From assembly GCF_003602095.1 (NCBI RefSeq), contig NZ_RAHH01000032.1, forward strand, positions 1-53,949: a stretch of DNA of 53,949 bases, read 5' to 3'. This DNA is from Rahnella woolbedingensis. GTDB taxonomy: Bacteria > Pseudomonadota > Gammaproteobacteria > Enterobacterales > Enterobacteriaceae. The stretch's first letter is position 1. Each line of letters starts with the position of its first letter. Below, piece after piece: positions 1 through 9,277 of the stretch. A model generated the notes under the pieces. It made no database searches. It was not told the DNA's origin and worked only from the letters and a program-made list of their open reading frames with translations. Position numbers and translations under genes: made by a program.

Positions 1-122
1 GATATTTTTTGCCACCGAGGTGGCTGATATCGTCTTGTGAGTGCCCACACAGATTGTCTGATAAATTGTTAAAGAGCAGTGAGTTACGCGCTTTCGCTTG
101 CTAACTCGAGGGGCATATATTA
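1..122 (-). promoter_or_regulatory. rRNA operon leader with boxA antiterminator (leftward)
   Basis: On the minus strand this stretch reads as the conserved leader that precedes 16S rRNA in enterobacteria. A boxA element (TGCTCTTTAACA, positions 78 down to 67) is followed by the typical leader text, including GTGTGGGCACTC. boxA recruits Nus factors for rRNA antitermination. The 16S gene itself must start beyond position 1. In E. coli gmhB likewise lies just upstream of an rRNA operon (rrnH), so the context agrees. That the operon is intact is an inference. Confidence 0.85.
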
Positions 123-144
123 CGCTTTCCTCATTCAGTGTCAA
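117..144 (-). promoter_or_regulatory. rrn P2 promoter
   Basis: Minus strand: a perfect -35 TTGACA (144-139), a 16-bp spacer and -10 TAATAT (122-117). It lies about 40 bp before boxA, which is the usual place of the second, weakly regulated rRNA promoter. Confidence 0.8.
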
Positions 145-236
145 CCGTTTATTTCATCCGGTTGCCGCTGTTTTTAATTTTTCCGACCCGGTCACTTCGT
201 GATGTTGTTCACGTTGTTCCCTGTCGATGGAGCGGC

Positions 237-300
237 ATTATAGGGAGTTAGATTGTAATGGCAAGCGAATAAACACAGTTTTATTTCGTTTGCCGTTTTT
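237..300 (-). promoter_or_regulatory. rrn P1 promoter with UP-like region
   Basis: Minus strand: -35 TTGCCA (264-259), a 16-bp spacer and -10 TATAAT (242-237), followed by a GC-rich discriminator (GCCGCTCC). An A/T-rich stretch upstream (about 300-270) fits an UP element. The 16-bp spacer and GC discriminator are known marks of growth-rate and ppGpp control of rRNA P1 promoters. P1 and P2 are about 120 bp apart, as in E. coli. It begins just past the gmhB stop codon. Confidence 0.82.
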
Positions 301-320
301 TTATCCAAAGCCCCCTGTTT

Positions 321-881
321 TTACGCTTTTGCTATAAAGGAAGGCAAAGCAGCAAGGCTTTCCAGCACCGCATCAGCTGCACTTTCACTTTGTTCTGTAA
401 CCGGCTTACCAGTGCGCACTAAAATCTTATGTCCGACACCCGCAGCCGCAGCCGCCTGCATGTCTTCGAGTTTATCGCCCACCATATAAGAAGAAGCCAT
501 ATCAATATCGAGCTCTTCTTTAGCGGTTAAAAACATACCTGGCAGTGGCTTACGGCAATCACAAACCTGGGTAAACTCTTTAACGGTGCCTTCAGGATGG
601 TGAGGACAGAAGTAGATGCCGTCGAGATCGACACCACGGTCAGCCAGAGACCAGTCCATCCATTCTGTCAGCGTCATAAACTGATCTTCAGTAAATTTAC
701 CGCGTGCAATACCGGACTGATTGGTCACCAGTACCAACAGAAAGCCCATTTCCTTTAATTTAAGACAGGCGTCAATGACGCCATCGATAAACTGGAAGTT
801 ATCGATTTCATGTACATAGCCGTGATCGACATTCAAAGTACCATCACGGTCAAGAAAGATTGCTGAAACAGGTTGTGCCAC
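321..881 (-). CDS. gmhB: D-glycero-beta-D-manno-heptose 1,7-bisphosphate 7-phosphatase
   Basis: A 186-residue cytosolic HAD-family phosphatase. It removes the 7-phosphate of heptose bisphosphate on the way to ADP-heptose for the LPS inner core. Visible are HAD motif I DRDGTLN (residues 11-17, nucleophile Asp11 and acid Asp13), motif II TNQS (53-56), a zinc-type Cys/His cluster (Cys92, His94, Cys107, Cys109) and motif IV GDKLED (from 135). The length matches the family. It is divergent from metN and transcribed toward the rRNA operon, as in E. coli. Confidence 0.96.
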   Translation of the reverse strand: MAQPVSAIFLDRDGTLNVDHGYVHEIDNFQFIDGVIDACLKLKEMGFLLVLVTNQSGIARGKFTEDQFMTLTEWMDWSLADRGVDLDGIYFCPHHPEGTVKEFTQVCDCRKPLPGMFLTAKEELDIDMASSYMVGDKLEDMQAAAAAGVGHKILVRTGKPVTEQSESAADAVLESLAALPSFIAKA

Positions 882-954
882 GAATTTGCTCCTGATGCCT
901 GATTAATGGCGTGAGTATCGCATGTTTTCACTGCCTGTGAGAATGCTAACCTGG

Positions 955-983
955 TTGACTTAGACGTCTAGACGCCTTAGCAT
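955..983 (+). promoter_or_regulatory. metN promoter with tandem MetJ boxes
   Basis: A -35 TTGACT (955-960) and a -10 TAGCAT (978-983) are separated by exactly 17 bp. The spacer holds two adjacent 8-bp MetJ boxes, AGACGTCT (962-969, perfect consensus) and AGACGCCT (970-977, one mismatch). MetJ with S-adenosylmethionine binds such tandem boxes cooperatively and would cover the whole spacer. This explains methionine repression of metNIQ. Confidence 0.88.
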
Positions 984-1060
984 CCACGACATGCTACGGG
1001 GACGCCCCCCGAAGAGTTAATTTCACCACGTCACAGCAAAAAGACAGAATAAAAAATAAT

Positions 1061-2092
1061 ATGATTAAACTTTCAAACATCACCAAGGTTTTCCAGCAGG
1101 GTTCGCGCCAGATAGTCGCGCTCTCTGACGTGAGTCTTCACGTCCCTGCCGGACAAATTTATGGCGTCATCGGCTCATCCGGTGCAGGGAAAAGTACCCT
1201 GATACGCTGCGTCAATTTGCTTGAACGCCCGACTGAAGGCCAGGTATTGGTTGATGGTCAGGATTTGATTTCTTTTTCTGAAAAAGAGCTGACGCGCGCA
1301 CGTCGCCAGATTGGGATGATCTTTCAGCACTTTAATCTGCTTTCTTCGCGCACCGTTTTCGGCAATGTCGCGTTGCCACTGGAACTGGACAACCTGTCTT
1401 CTGCTGAAATCAAAAAGCGCGTTTCTGAACTGCTAAGTCTGGTGGGTCTGGAAGATAAACATGACGCCTACCCGGCGAATCTTTCCGGCGGACAGAAACA
1501 ACGTGTGGCGATTGCCCGTGCACTGGCCAGCAATCCGAAAGTGTTGCTGTGTGATGAAGCCACCAGCGCCCTGGATCCGGCCACAACCCGAGCCATTCTG
1601 GAGCTGCTGAAAGACATCAACCGTCGTCTGGGGTTGACCATCCTGCTCATTACACACGAGATGGACGTCGTAAAACGTATTTGCGATCAGGTTGCAGTCA
1701 TCAGCGACGGTAAACTCATTGAGCAGGATAAAGTGAGCGAGATGTTCTCTCATCCGAAAACTCCGCTGGCTCAGCAGTTCATTCAGTCCACATTACACCT
1801 GGATATCCCGGAAGATTACGCCAAACGTATGGTGCCGCAACCAGAAGCAGATCGTGTGCCTTTATTGCGTCTGGAATTTACCGGTCAGTCGGTCGATGCC
1901 CCGCTGCTTTCAGAAGTCGTACGTCGCTTTGACATTAATAACAACATTATCAGTGCTCAGATGGATTACGCCGGCGGCGTGAAGTTCGGGATTATGCTGA
2001 CAGAAATGCACGGTTCAGAAGAAAACACTCAGGCAGCAATTCAGTTCCTGCATGAGAATCAGGTGAAAGTAGAGGTACTCGGTTATGTCTGA
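1061..2092 (+). CDS. metN: Methionine ABC importer ATP-binding protein
   Basis: A 343-residue ATPase of the MetNIQ importer for L- and D-methionine, acting at the cytoplasmic face of the inner membrane. Walker A is GSSGAGKST (38-46), the ABC signature LSGGQ (141-145), Walker B VLLCDE (161-166) and the switch His199. The C-terminal 80 or so residues form the NIL domain, known in this family to bind methionine and inhibit transport when it is abundant. First gene of metN-metI-metQ; the stop overlaps the metI start. It lies behind the tandem MetJ boxes. Confidence 0.97.
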   Translation: MIKLSNITKVFQQGSRQIVALSDVSLHVPAGQIYGVIGSSGAGKSTLIRCVNLLERPTEGQVLVDGQDLISFSEKELTRARRQIGMIFQHFNLLSSRTVFGNVALPLELDNLSSAEIKKRVSELLSLVGLEDKHDAYPANLSGGQKQRVAIARALASNPKVLLCDEATSALDPATTRAILELLKDINRRLGLTILLITHEMDVVKRICDQVAVISDGKLIEQDKVSEMFSHPKTPLAQQFIQSTLHLDIPEDYAKRMVPQPEADRVPLLRLEFTGQSVDAPLLSEVVRRFDINNNIISAQMDYAGGVKFGIMLTEMHGSEENTQAAIQFLHENQVKVEVLGYV

Positions 2093-2738
2093 GGCAATGA
2101 TGTGGTTAATGGGCCGGGGTATCTGGGAAACTGTCATTATGACACTGACCTCTGGCTTCTTTGGTTTTGTACTGGGCTTGCCTTTTGGCGTCCTGCTGTA
2201 TGTGACGCGTCCGGGTCAGATTGCAGAGAATAAAAACGTCTACCGCGTGATGTCAGCGCTGGTGAATATTTTCCGTTCTATTCCTTTTATTATCCTGCTG
2301 GTGTGGATGATCCCGTTCACCCGCTTGATTGTCGGTACCTCTATCGGTCTGCAGGCCGCGATTGTTCCGCTGACTGTCGGTGCAGCTCCGTTTATTGCCC
2401 GTATGGTTGAGAATGCCCTGCTGGAAATTCCAAGCGGTCTGGTGGAAGCTTCCCGCGCGATGGGTGCCACACCAATGCAGATAATCCGTAAAATCTTGTT
2501 GCCAGAAGCTCTGCCGGGTCTGGTCAATGCAGCGACCATCACGCTCATCACTCTCGTAGGCTATTCTGCTATGGGTGGCGCTGTCGGCGCCGGTGGTTTG
2601 GGACAAATCGGTTATCAATACGGTTATATCGGTTACGACGCAACTGTGATGAATACGGTATTAGTCTTGTTAGTGGTTTTGGTGTATTTAATTCAATTTT
2701 GTGGCGACCGCATCGTAAAAGCAGTCACACATAAATAA
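2085..2738 (+). CDS. metI: Methionine ABC importer permease
   Basis: A 217-residue integral inner-membrane protein with about five hydrophobic segments, forming the dimeric channel of MetNIQ. The BPD-permease coupling loop (EAA motif) is seen as [10 protein letters not shown] around residue 124, followed by the downstream LPEALPG element; it contacts MetN. Its start overlaps the metN stop by 8 bp, which suggests translational coupling. About 60 bp separate it from metQ. Confidence 0.96.
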   Translation: MSEAMMWLMGRGIWETVIMTLTSGFFGFVLGLPFGVLLYVTRPGQIAENKNVYRVMSALVNIFRSIPFIILLVWMIPFTRLIVGTSIGLQAAIVPLTVGAAPFIARMVENALLEIPSGLVEASRAMGATPMQIIRKILLPEALPGLVNAATITLITLVGYSAMGGAVGAGGLGQIGYQYGYIGYDATVMNTVLVLLVVLVYLIQFCGDRIVKAVTHK

Positions 2739-2799
2739 GAAATAGCAGCTGTAATAGCTACCCTGTGAATGATTTATATCCGTTTATTGAGGAAAGGAC

Positions 2800-3615
2800 A
2801 TGTCTAACAAATTCAAATCCATTGCCGTTGTCGGCGCGCTTCTGGGATCGCTGGCATTAGTCGGTTGCGGACCAAAAGAACAAGATCCAAACCATATCAA
2901 AGTGGGTGTAATTGTCGGTTCAGAACAACAAGTTGCTGAAGTCGCTCAGAAAGTAGCGAAAGAGAAATACGGTCTTGACGTTGAACTGGTGACTTTCAAC
3001 GATTACGTGTTACCTAACGAAGCGCTGAGCAAAGGCGATATCGACGTTAACGCCTTCCAGCATAAACCTTACCTGGATCAGCAAATCAAAGATCGTGGCT
3101 ACAAACTGGTTCCGGTCGGTAACACTTTCGTTTACCCAATCGCCGGTTACTCTAAGAAAATCAAATCTGTTGATGAACTGAAAGATGGCGACCAGGTTGC
3201 TCTGCCAAACGACCCGACTAACCTCGGCCGTTCACTGCTGCTGCTGCAAAAAGTCGGTCTGATTAAACTGAAAGATGGCGTTGGTCTGCTGCCAACCGTT
3301 CTGGATGTGACTGAGAACCCTAAAAATCTGAAACTGGTTGAGCTGGAAGCACCACAACTGCCACGTTCACTGGATGATGCGAAAATCGCTCTGGCAGTAA
3401 TCAACACCACTTACGCGAGCCAGATCAACCTGACTCCGGAGAAAGACGGCATCTTTGTAGAAGATAAAGAATCTCCGTACGTTAACCTGATCGTTGCGCG
3501 TGAAGATAACAAAGACGCTGAAAACGTGAAGAAATTCGTTCAGGCTTACCAGTCTGAAGAAGTTAACGCTGCAGCGAACAAAATCTTCAACGGCGGCGCA
3601 GTTAAAGGCTGGTAA
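2800..3615 (+). CDS. metQ: Methionine-binding lipoprotein of the MetNIQ importer
   Basis: A 271-residue substrate-binding lipoprotein (NlpA family). It has a basic N-terminus, a hydrophobic stretch and the lipobox LVGC, with Cys23 as the lipidated residue. The mature part is a periplasmic binding domain that passes methionine to MetI. The start ATG follows GAGGAAAGGAC, a strong ribosome site. Last gene of the MetJ-regulated operon, followed by an intrinsic terminator. NlpA is a close paralogue, but the metNI context decides for MetQ. Confidence 0.97.
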   Translation: MSNKFKSIAVVGALLGSLALVGCGPKEQDPNHIKVGVIVGSEQQVAEVAQKVAKEKYGLDVELVTFNDYVLPNEALSKGDIDVNAFQHKPYLDQQIKDRGYKLVPVGNTFVYPIAGYSKKIKSVDELKDGDQVALPNDPTNLGRSLLLLQKVGLIKLKDGVGLLPTVLDVTENPKNLKLVELEAPQLPRSLDDAKIALAVINTTYASQINLTPEKDGIFVEDKESPYVNLIVAREDNKDAENVKKFVQAYQSEEVNAAANKIFNGGAVKGW

Positions 3616-3685
3616 TCCGTTGCTGTCAGGGATGCAAATTTCGTCCTGACAATTACGCTGTAAATATTACTTTCATAATTAAATT

Positions 3686-3716
3686 CAAGGCGGGCATATG
3701 CCCGCCTTGTTATTTC
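3686..3716 (+). terminator. Intrinsic terminator after metQ
   Basis: A 10-bp stem (CAAGGCGGGC / GCCCGCCTTG, 3686-3709) with an ATAT loop, followed by TTATTT. It closes the metNIQ transcript. Confidence 0.8.
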
Positions 3717-3783
3717 CTCAATACCTTGGTTCAATAACGCCACATTCTTTCCTGTAAACATATTAAAAAGCAGAGGATATACC

Positions 3784-4191
3784 ATGCGTGCTTTACCTCT
3801 CTGTTTGTCGGCGCTTTTGCTGGCGGGTTGCTCTGCGACGGAACATCCACAGCCAACCCCTCCTGCACCCGTTGTTAAAGAAGAGCCAAAACCCGTTAAA
3901 GCTAAACCGGCTCCGGTCCGCCCTGCCCCGGTAAAACTCTATAAAGACGCTGAAGCACTGGTCGGTAGCCCTTTCCGTGATTTAGGCGAAGTCTCCGGCG
4001 AATCCTGCCAGGGCGACCAAAATGATGCACCACCCAGCCTCGCTGCCGCACGCAAAAGAATGCTGACCCGCGCCTCTTATATGAAGGCCAATGCAGTATT
4101 ACTGCACCAGTGTCAGATCATCAGCGGTGTGCCGGGATGTTTCGAGCAGGCGATTTGTCAGGGTTCTGCCCTCAACGTCACGTTTAAATGA
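3784..4191 (+). CDS. rcsF: Rcs stress sensor outer-membrane lipoprotein
   Basis: A 135-residue lipoprotein that senses outer-membrane and LPS damage and relays it through IgaA to the Rcs phosphorelay. The lipobox is LAGC with Cys16. A Pro/Lys-rich linker (about 20-50) is the part known to thread through outer-membrane beta-barrels assembled by BamA. Four cysteines (75, 110, 119, 125) match the two disulfides of the E. coli protein, shifted by one. Its TGA overlaps the trmO ATG (ATGA), so the two are probably translationally coupled. Confidence 0.96.
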   Translation: MRALPLCLSALLLAGCSATEHPQPTPPAPVVKEEPKPVKAKPAPVRPAPVKLYKDAEALVGSPFRDLGEVSGESCQGDQNDAPPSLAAARKRMLTRASYMKANAVLLHQCQIISGVPGCFEQAICQGSALNVTFK

Positions 4192-4895
4192 CCTCATTTT
4201 CTTTTGAGCAAATAGGGACGATACACTCGCCCTATAAAGAGAAGTTTGCTGTTCCGCGCCAGCCGGGTTTGATTGAGGATGGTGGCGGTGAATTACATCT
4301 GCACGCGCCGTATAACCAGCCCGAAGCGGTTCGCGGGCTGGAAGACTTCAGCCATTTATGGGTGATGTTCATTTTTCATCAGACGATGGAAGGCGGCTGG
4401 CGTCCCACAGTTCGTCCGCCACGCCTGGGCGGAAATACACGTACCGGGGTATTTGCTACCCGCTCAACCTTCAGGCCAAATCCGCTTGGGATGTCTCTGG
4501 TTGAGCTTAAAGGGATCCGCTGTCAGGGACAAAATGTCATTCTGCAGCTGGGCAGTCTGGATTTGGTGGATGGCACGCCTGTCGTGGATATTAAGCCTTA
4601 CCTTCCCTTCGCAGAAAGCCATCCTGAAGCGCGCGCCGGGTTTGCCCAGCATGCGCCGGAAGCCAATATGCCGGTAGAATTTTTGCCGCAGGCTGAACAG
4701 CAGCTGGAAGAGCATGCGAGGCAATACCCGCATCTGCGCCGTTTTATTACGCAGGTTTTAGGACAGGATCCTCGTCCGGCGTACCGTAAGGGAGAAGCCG
4801 CCGAGCGGGATTACGCCGTTCGTCTGCTGGAGTTTAATGTTCGCTGGCGGGTGACGGGCTCTCTGAATCAGGTATTGTCCCTCGACAAAGACTAA
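4188..4895 (+). CDS. trmO: tRNA-Thr (N6-threonylcarbamoyl-A37) methyltransferase
   Basis: A 235-residue cytosolic SAM-dependent enzyme that adds the N6-methyl group to t6A37 of tRNA-Thr (ACY-decoding), formerly TsaA/YaeB. The UPF0066 core is visible as PRLGGNTRTGVFATRS and RPNPLGMS in the N-terminal half (about residues 84-104); the C-terminal domain carries the DPRPAY motif. The length matches the E. coli protein. The start overlaps the rcsF stop by 4 bp. Confidence 0.94.
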   Translation: MTSFSFEQIGTIHSPYKEKFAVPRQPGLIEDGGGELHLHAPYNQPEAVRGLEDFSHLWVMFIFHQTMEGGWRPTVRPPRLGGNTRTGVFATRSTFRPNPLGMSLVELKGIRCQGQNVILQLGSLDLVDGTPVVDIKPYLPFAESHPEARAGFAQHAPEANMPVEFLPQAEQQLEEHARQYPHLRRFITQVLGQDPRPAYRKGEAAERDYAVRLLEFNVRWRVTGSLNQVLSLDKD

Positions 4896-4913
4896 ATTTC
4901 CTCTGCGTCTCTT

Positions 4914-4940
4914 TTGACAACAGCAACTCGCTGGTAAACT
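4914..4940 (+). promoter_or_regulatory. Candidate proS promoter
   Basis: A perfect -35 TTGACA (4914-4919) is followed by TAAACT (4935-4940). The spacer of 15 bp is short, so the assignment is tentative, but no better hexamer pair is seen in the trmO-proS gap. Confidence 0.45.
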
Positions 4941-5014
4941 AAACCACTTTTCACGTTTTGGCTGCCAAAGGCAGCCTGATTGCAATTTGCAGTGCTAACG
5001 GAACCAACAACATC

Positions 5015-6733
5015 ATGCGTACTACTCAATATCTGCTCTCTACACTGAAAGAGACGCCAGCCGACGCGGAAGTGATCAGCCATCAGCTGATGCTGCGTGC
5101 GGGGATGATCCGTAAACTGGCCTCAGGCCTGTATACCTGGCTGCCTACCGGCTTACGTGTTCTCAAGAAAGTTGAAAACATCGTACGCGAAGAAATGAAC
5201 AACGCGAACGCCATTGAAGTGTCGATGCCGGTAGTTCAGCCCGCCGACTTATGGCAGGAGAGCGGACGTTGGGAACAATACGGTCCGGAGTTGCTGCGTT
5301 TCGTTGACCGTGGCGATCGTCCATTCGTTCTGGGCCCGACCCACGAAGAAGTCATTACCGATTTGATCCGTAATGAAGTCAGCTCGTACAAACAATTGCC
5401 GCTGAACTTCTTCCAGATCCAGACCAAATTCCGTGACGAAGTTCGTCCGCGTTTTGGCGTGATGCGTTCCCGTGAATTCCTGATGAAAGATGCCTACTCG
5501 TTCCACGCGACGCAGGAATCTTTGCAGGAAACTTACGATGCCATGTACGCCGCTTACAGCCAGATTTTCAACCGCATGGGGCTGGATTTTCGTGCCGTGC
5601 TGGCTGATACCGGTTCTATCGGCGGCAGCGCTTCGCATGAATTCCAGGTTCTGGCGCAGAGCGGCGAAGATGATGTGGTGTTCTCTGATTCTTCTGATTT
5701 CGCGGCTAACATCGAATTCGCTGAAGCCCTGGCTCCGGCAGCTCCGCGCGCTGCGGCAACCGAAGAAATGCGTGTTGTTGAAACGCCAAACGCTAAAACC
5801 ATCGCTGAACTGACTGAACAGTTCCAGGTTCCGGTTGAGAAAACCGTTAAGACCCTGATGGTTCACGCGACGGCAGAAAGCGGCCATAAACTGGTTGCAC
5901 TGCTGGTGCGTGGCGATCATGAGCTGAACGAAATCAAAGCTGAAAAACTGCCACAAGTTGCTGCACCACTGACTTTTGCGACAGAAGCTGAAATTCGTGA
6001 AATCATGGCTGCGGGTCCGGGTTCTCTCGGTCCGGTCAATCTGCCGATGCCTGTTGTTGCTGACCGCACTGTTGCCGCCATGAGCGATTTCAGCGCAGGT
6101 GCTAACATCGACGGTAAGCATTACTTCGGTATTAACTGGGATCGCGATGCTGCGCTGCCAGAAGTCGCCGATATCCGTAACGTCGTCGCCGGCGATCCAA
6201 GCCCGGATGGCCAGGGTACTTTGGTTATCAAACGCGGTATCGAAGTCGGTCATATCTTCCAGCTGGGTACCAAATACTCAGAAGCGATGAATGCGACGGT
6301 TCAGGGTGAAGATGGCCGTAATCAGGTAATGACCATGGGTTGTTACGGTATCGGCGTGACCCGTGTGGTTGCTGCGGCGATTGAGCAAAACCATGACGAT
6401 CGCGGCATTATCTGGCCGGATGCTATCGCCCCCTTCCAGGTCGCTATTCTGCCAATGAACATGCACAAATCTTTCCGCGTGAAAGATGCGGCAGAAGCGT
6501 TGTACAAAGAACTGCGTTCACACGGTATCGATGTGATCCTCGACGATCGTAAAGAGCGCCCGGGCGTCATGTTCGCGGATATGGAACTGATCGGTGTTCC
6601 GCATCACGTAGTGATTGGTGATCGTAATCTGGACGCTGAAGAGCTGGAATACAAAAACCGTCGTTCCAGCGAAAAACAGATGATCAAACAAAGCGATATC
6701 GTCGAATATCTGCTGAGCCAGATCCCGCGTTAA
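5015..6733 (+). CDS. proS: Prolyl-tRNA synthetase
   Basis: Class II aminoacyl-tRNA synthetase that charges tRNA-Pro. I chose ATG 5015 (protein begins MRTTQYLLS) rather than an in-frame TTG at 4958, because this gives 572 residues, the E. coli length, and the 19 extra residues look like leader sequence. Motif 2 and 3 regions are visible ([30 protein letters not shown]). Between them lies the long insertion (about 225-405) that edits mischarged alanyl-tRNA in bacterial ProRS. It is a single-gene unit ended by a strong terminator. Confidence 0.97.
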   Translation: MRTTQYLLSTLKETPADAEVISHQLMLRAGMIRKLASGLYTWLPTGLRVLKKVENIVREEMNNANAIEVSMPVVQPADLWQESGRWEQYGPELLRFVDRGDRPFVLGPTHEEVITDLIRNEVSSYKQLPLNFFQIQTKFRDEVRPRFGVMRSREFLMKDAYSFHATQESLQETYDAMYAAYSQIFNRMGLDFRAVLADTGSIGGSASHEFQVLAQSGEDDVVFSDSSDFAANIEFAEALAPAAPRAAATEEMRVVETPNAKTIAELTEQFQVPVEKTVKTLMVHATAESGHKLVALLVRGDHELNEIKAEKLPQVAAPLTFATEAEIREIMAAGPGSLGPVNLPMPVVADRTVAAMSDFSAGANIDGKHYFGINWDRDAALPEVADIRNVVAGDPSPDGQGTLVIKRGIEVGHIFQLGTKYSEAMNATVQGEDGRNQVMTMGCYGIGVTRVVAAAIEQNHDDRGIIWPDAIAPFQVAILPMNMHKSFRVKDAAEALYKELRSHGIDVILDDRKERPGVMFADMELIGVPHHVVIGDRNLDAEELEYKNRRSSEKQMIKQSDIVEYLLSQIPR

Positions 6734-6757
6734 TATTGGCTAAAGATTGTTTGCCAT

Positions 6758-6787
6758 AAAAAATGCCCGCTTTTTGCGGGCATTTTT
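6758..6787. terminator. Bidirectional terminator between proS and nlpE
   Basis: The stem AAAATGCCCGC / GCGGGCATTTT has a short T-loop and is flanked by A- and T-runs on both sides. It can therefore end proS (plus) and nlpE (minus) transcripts. Confidence 0.85.
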
Positions 6788-6827
6788 GTCTGTACAATTC
6801 AGTTGGAGCAGTTCAGTCAGCTTGGTT

Positions 6828-7505
6828 TTAAGGGCAGGATTTGGTGGCGTCAAACTTGACGTTTTTATCCGCCACCACGGCGTTCTGTAACTGCCCTTCT
6901 TCCATTGATGGCTCCGTCATGAAATGGCCATCCATAGCAAGGAAGACCAGCTGATTGGGTGCTTTACGCGCCGCAAGATAGCCTTCCTGCAGTGATTTAT
7001 TTGCCGACATCGGGAACACTTTACCGGTTGCACAATCTTTGAATGACGCGGCATCGGCGCTGTATTGCATCATTCCGGTCAGTGCCATCGGCGTCTTAGG
7101 CAAACTTTGCTGCACCGGCTTCAAGGTATAATTGAACTGAGAGGTAATGGGCTCGCCGCTCATATTCAGCATTTCCAGATTTTCATCTTTCGGATGGAAA
7201 TAGCGTTTCTCACCACCGTTACCCGTCAGCACCAGTTTATCGGCAGTTCGCGCCCAGCGCCCGTAACTGGCGAACGCCTGATCGCCGCCTTTACTTCCCT
7301 GATAAATTTCCTGCAGGATATATGTTCCGTCCTGTTGCAGGAAAAGTGACGTTTTCAGGCCGCTGCAATCCGCGCAGGGCAACAAGCCGCTGTAACTTTG
7401 CTGCATCGCCTGCAAAGGTTTGTCATGGTTAAATGCGGCGGTATGACAGCCGAACAATGATAACGCCCCGAGCGCCAGCACTGCCCCAATAATGATTTTT
7501 TTCAC
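6828..7505 (-). CDS. nlpE: NlpE/CutF outer-membrane lipoprotein, Cpx activator
   Basis: Lipoprotein that signals surface contact, lipoprotein-sorting faults and oxidative folding faults to the CpxAR system. GTG at 7505 is chosen because GGGGAG lies just upstream and the product (225 residues) then begins with a proper lipoprotein signal, FGC with Cys20 lipidated; a longer reading to 7562 is unlikely. The family CxxC is CADC (44-47). A second cysteine pair (158 and 224) fits the C-terminal disulfide known to be monitored by NlpE. It lies 65 bp downstream of arfB. Confidence 0.92.
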   Translation of the reverse strand: MKKIIIGAVLALGALSLFGCHTAAFNHDKPLQAMQQSYSGLLPCADCSGLKTSLFLQQDGTYILQEIYQGSKGGDQAFASYGRWARTADKLVLTGNGGEKRYFHPKDENLEMLNMSGEPITSQFNYTLKPVQQSLPKTPMALTGMMQYSADAASFKDCATGKVFPMSANKSLQEGYLAARKAPNQLVFLAMDGHFMTEPSMEEGQLQNAVVADKNVKFDATKSCP

Positions 7506-7570
7506 AGTTTCTCCCCTACTGCTATTCCACAGTGCTGCGATAAAAATTGTCCTGCAGCACAAATTTAGGG

Positions 7571-7981
7571 CTACCGTACCTTGCCCCGCAATGCTTTCGT
7601 CGCACCCTTGCGAACCTTACTTTCTACCCGGCGAATTTTAGACCCGCGGGTCGGTTTTGTGGCCCGGCGTGGTTTTTCTACCACCATCGCCTGTGAAATC
7701 AATGCCCCAAGCCGTGCCAGAGCGGCTTCACGATTCATCTCCTGGCTGCGATATTCCTGGGCCTTAATAATGACCCAGCCATCGGCGGTAACAGAATGAT
7801 GGTTGAACGCCAGTAACCGCTCTTTGTAATATTCTGGCAAACTCGACGCTTTAATATCAAAGCGTAAATGTATGGCCGTTGAGGTTTTATTGACGTTCTG
7901 GCCGCCGTTCCCCTGAGCGCGTATCGCCGTTAATTCGATTTCGCTGTCGGGTATTTCCAGTTTTCCAGAAAGGATTAGCAC
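7571..7981 (-). CDS. arfB: Alternative ribosome-rescue peptidyl-tRNA hydrolase ArfB
   Basis: A 136-residue release-factor-like protein (YaeJ) that hydrolyses peptidyl-tRNA on ribosomes stalled without a stop codon. The catalytic GGQ is at residues 26-28. A basic C-terminal tail (Lys/Arg-rich from about 100, ending RGKVR) is the part that enters the empty mRNA channel. A GTG start at 7981 aligns with the E. coli N-terminus and sits 5 bp after the yaeQ stop with AGG upstream; a start farther upstream would run into yaeQ. Confidence 0.93.
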   Translation of the reverse strand: MLILSGKLEIPDSEIELTAIRAQGNGGQNVNKTSTAIHLRFDIKASSLPEYYKERLLAFNHHSVTADGWVIIKAQEYRSQEMNREAALARLGALISQAMVVEKPRRATKPTRGSKIRRVESKVRKGATKALRGKVR

Positions 7982-7986
7982 GCTGA

Positions 7987-8547
7987 TTACCTGGCTTCTT
8001 TCACAACAGACTCTTTCCATTCAGAAAAATGAATTTCCAAATTACTCTGAGCATCAGAAAGCCAAATAGTTCCGTCCTGCAACGTTGCCTGTAAATTCAT
8101 AGTACGGCTGCCGAAAGCGGTCAGCTGAGTCAGTAACTCATCTTCTATATAACGGATTCGCAGGTTCTCAAAACCTCTGACTTTGCCCTCGATTTGCGAC
8201 CACCAGACTTTCGCTGCACGCTCACCATACGCGTAAAGGACAACTTCGCGCGATTGGTTACAGGCTTTTTTCAGACGCTTCTCATCAGGTAATCCCAATT
8301 CGACCCACAATTCGATACCGTTGTGGTCATTCTTGCGCCAGATTTCCGGCTCATCTTCCGCGCTTAATCCGCGGGTAAATGCCAGTCTTTCGTCAGCATG
8401 ATAAATCCATGCCAGCAAACGCAGCATCATGCGTTGTTCTGTTTCTGAAGGATGCTGCGCCAGTGTCAGGTTAGCGTCATGAAAGAAATTGCGGTCCATA
8501 TCGGCGATATTGACTGCTGCTTTATAAATAGTTGCTTTTAACGCCAT
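7987..8547 (-). CDS. yaeQ: YaeQ family protein
   Basis: A 186-residue conserved cytosolic protein. The family has a PD-(D/E)XK nuclease-like fold, but its role is not settled; a link to RfaH suppression has been reported. Start ATG 8547 (MALKATIYK) follows AAGGGG and matches E. coli; an upstream in-frame start at 8628 is rejected. Recognisable blocks are [30 protein letters not shown] and the C-terminal TIWLSD. It is transcribed with arfB, 5 bp downstream. Confidence 0.93.
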   Translation of the reverse strand: MALKATIYKAAVNIADMDRNFFHDANLTLAQHPSETEQRMMLRLLAWIYHADERLAFTRGLSAEDEPEIWRKNDHNGIELWVELGLPDEKRLKKACNQSREVVLYAYGERAAKVWWSQIEGKVRGFENLRIRYIEDELLTQLTAFGSRTMNLQATLQDGTIWLSDAQSNLEIHFSEWKESVVKEAR

Positions 8548-8762
8548 GGTAAACCCCTTGATAATAGACGCACAGTGTACTTGAAAGCGTCCTGCCGCGA
8601 CCAGTTTTCCCCCGATGGTCATCCTCAATATTGGATTTAGGCAAACGATTTACCTTTACAGGCCCGCTAATAACTCACACTCTCCTGTGCTATAGTCGTT
8701 AAATACTGAGAGCTTATCTTTCTGCGCTTTCCTCAGAGGGATACGCTTTTTAGGGAGAACTT

Positions 8763-8963
8763 ATGCAACAATACTGTGAGTTGGTACGCCGTAGATATTC
8801 TGAAATCGCCAGCGGCGATCTCGGATATGTGCCCGATGCGTTGGGCTGTGTATTGAAAGCATTGGACGAAGTGGCAGCAAACGCTGAACTTCCGTCTTCC
8901 GTTAGGGACCAGGCGGCCTATGCCGCCGCTAACTTATTGGTGAGCGATTATGTCGATGAATGA
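8763..8963 (+). CDS. yaeP: YaeP family small protein
   Basis: A 66-residue conserved protein of unknown function (UPF0253). It is largely helical by eye, beginning [15 protein letters not shown]. It has a good ribosome site (AGGGAGAAC just before the ATG). The 3' end overlaps the rof start by 14 bp in another frame, so the two are co-transcribed and probably translationally coupled. Conservation of this overlap next to rof in enterobacteria suggests a shared role, but none can be read from the sequence. Confidence 0.9.
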   Translation: MQQYCELVRRRYSEIASGDLGYVPDALGCVLKALDEVAANAELPSSVRDQAAYAAANLLVSDYVDE

Positions 8964-9210
8964 TGAGTACCAACCCATCAATTGCGATGACTACGATAAT
9001 CTCGAGCTCGCCTGCCAGAATCACCTGGTTTTGACGCTGAAGATGCGTAGCGGAGAAATTGTTGAGGCAAAAGCCAACGATTTGTTAATGCGTAAAAAAG
9101 TGGAATATCTGGTGGTTGAGGCGAACGGCGAACAACGGGATCTTCGTTTAGATCACATTGAAAGCTTTAGCCATCCGGAAATTGGCACGGTAGTTGTCAG
9201 CGCTGAATAG
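8950..9210 (+). CDS. rof: Rho-binding antiterminator Rof (YaeO)
   Basis: An 86-residue acidic Sm-like protein. It binds Rho and blocks its primary RNA-binding site, reducing Rho-dependent termination. The start [20 protein letters not shown] and the end [11 protein letters not shown] are near-identical to the E. coli protein. Translation starts inside the last codons of yaeP. A hairpin with a short T-rich tail follows the stop codon. Confidence 0.95.
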   Translation: MSMNDEYQPINCDDYDNLELACQNHLVLTLKMRSGEIVEAKANDLLMRKKVEYLVVEANGEQRDLRLDHIESFSHPEIGTVVVSAE

Positions 9211-9234
9211 CAGAAACCACCTTCAATTTACCTC

Positions 9235-9266
9235 ACGGGCAATCTCAGGATTGCCCGTTTGCATTT
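9235..9266 (+). terminator. Probable terminator after rof
   Basis: A 10-bp stem ACGGGCAATC / GATTGCCCGT (9235-9258) with a TCAG loop. The T-tail is interrupted (TTGCATTT), so it may be weak. It lies between convergent rof and the cytochrome gene. Confidence 0.6.
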
Positions 9267-9277
9267 CTGCCCCCCGC

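Noticed and set aside
5249-6253. Minus-strand open frame of 334 codons antisense to proS
   Set aside because: No family resemblance and it is fully covered by proS, which has all class II motifs.
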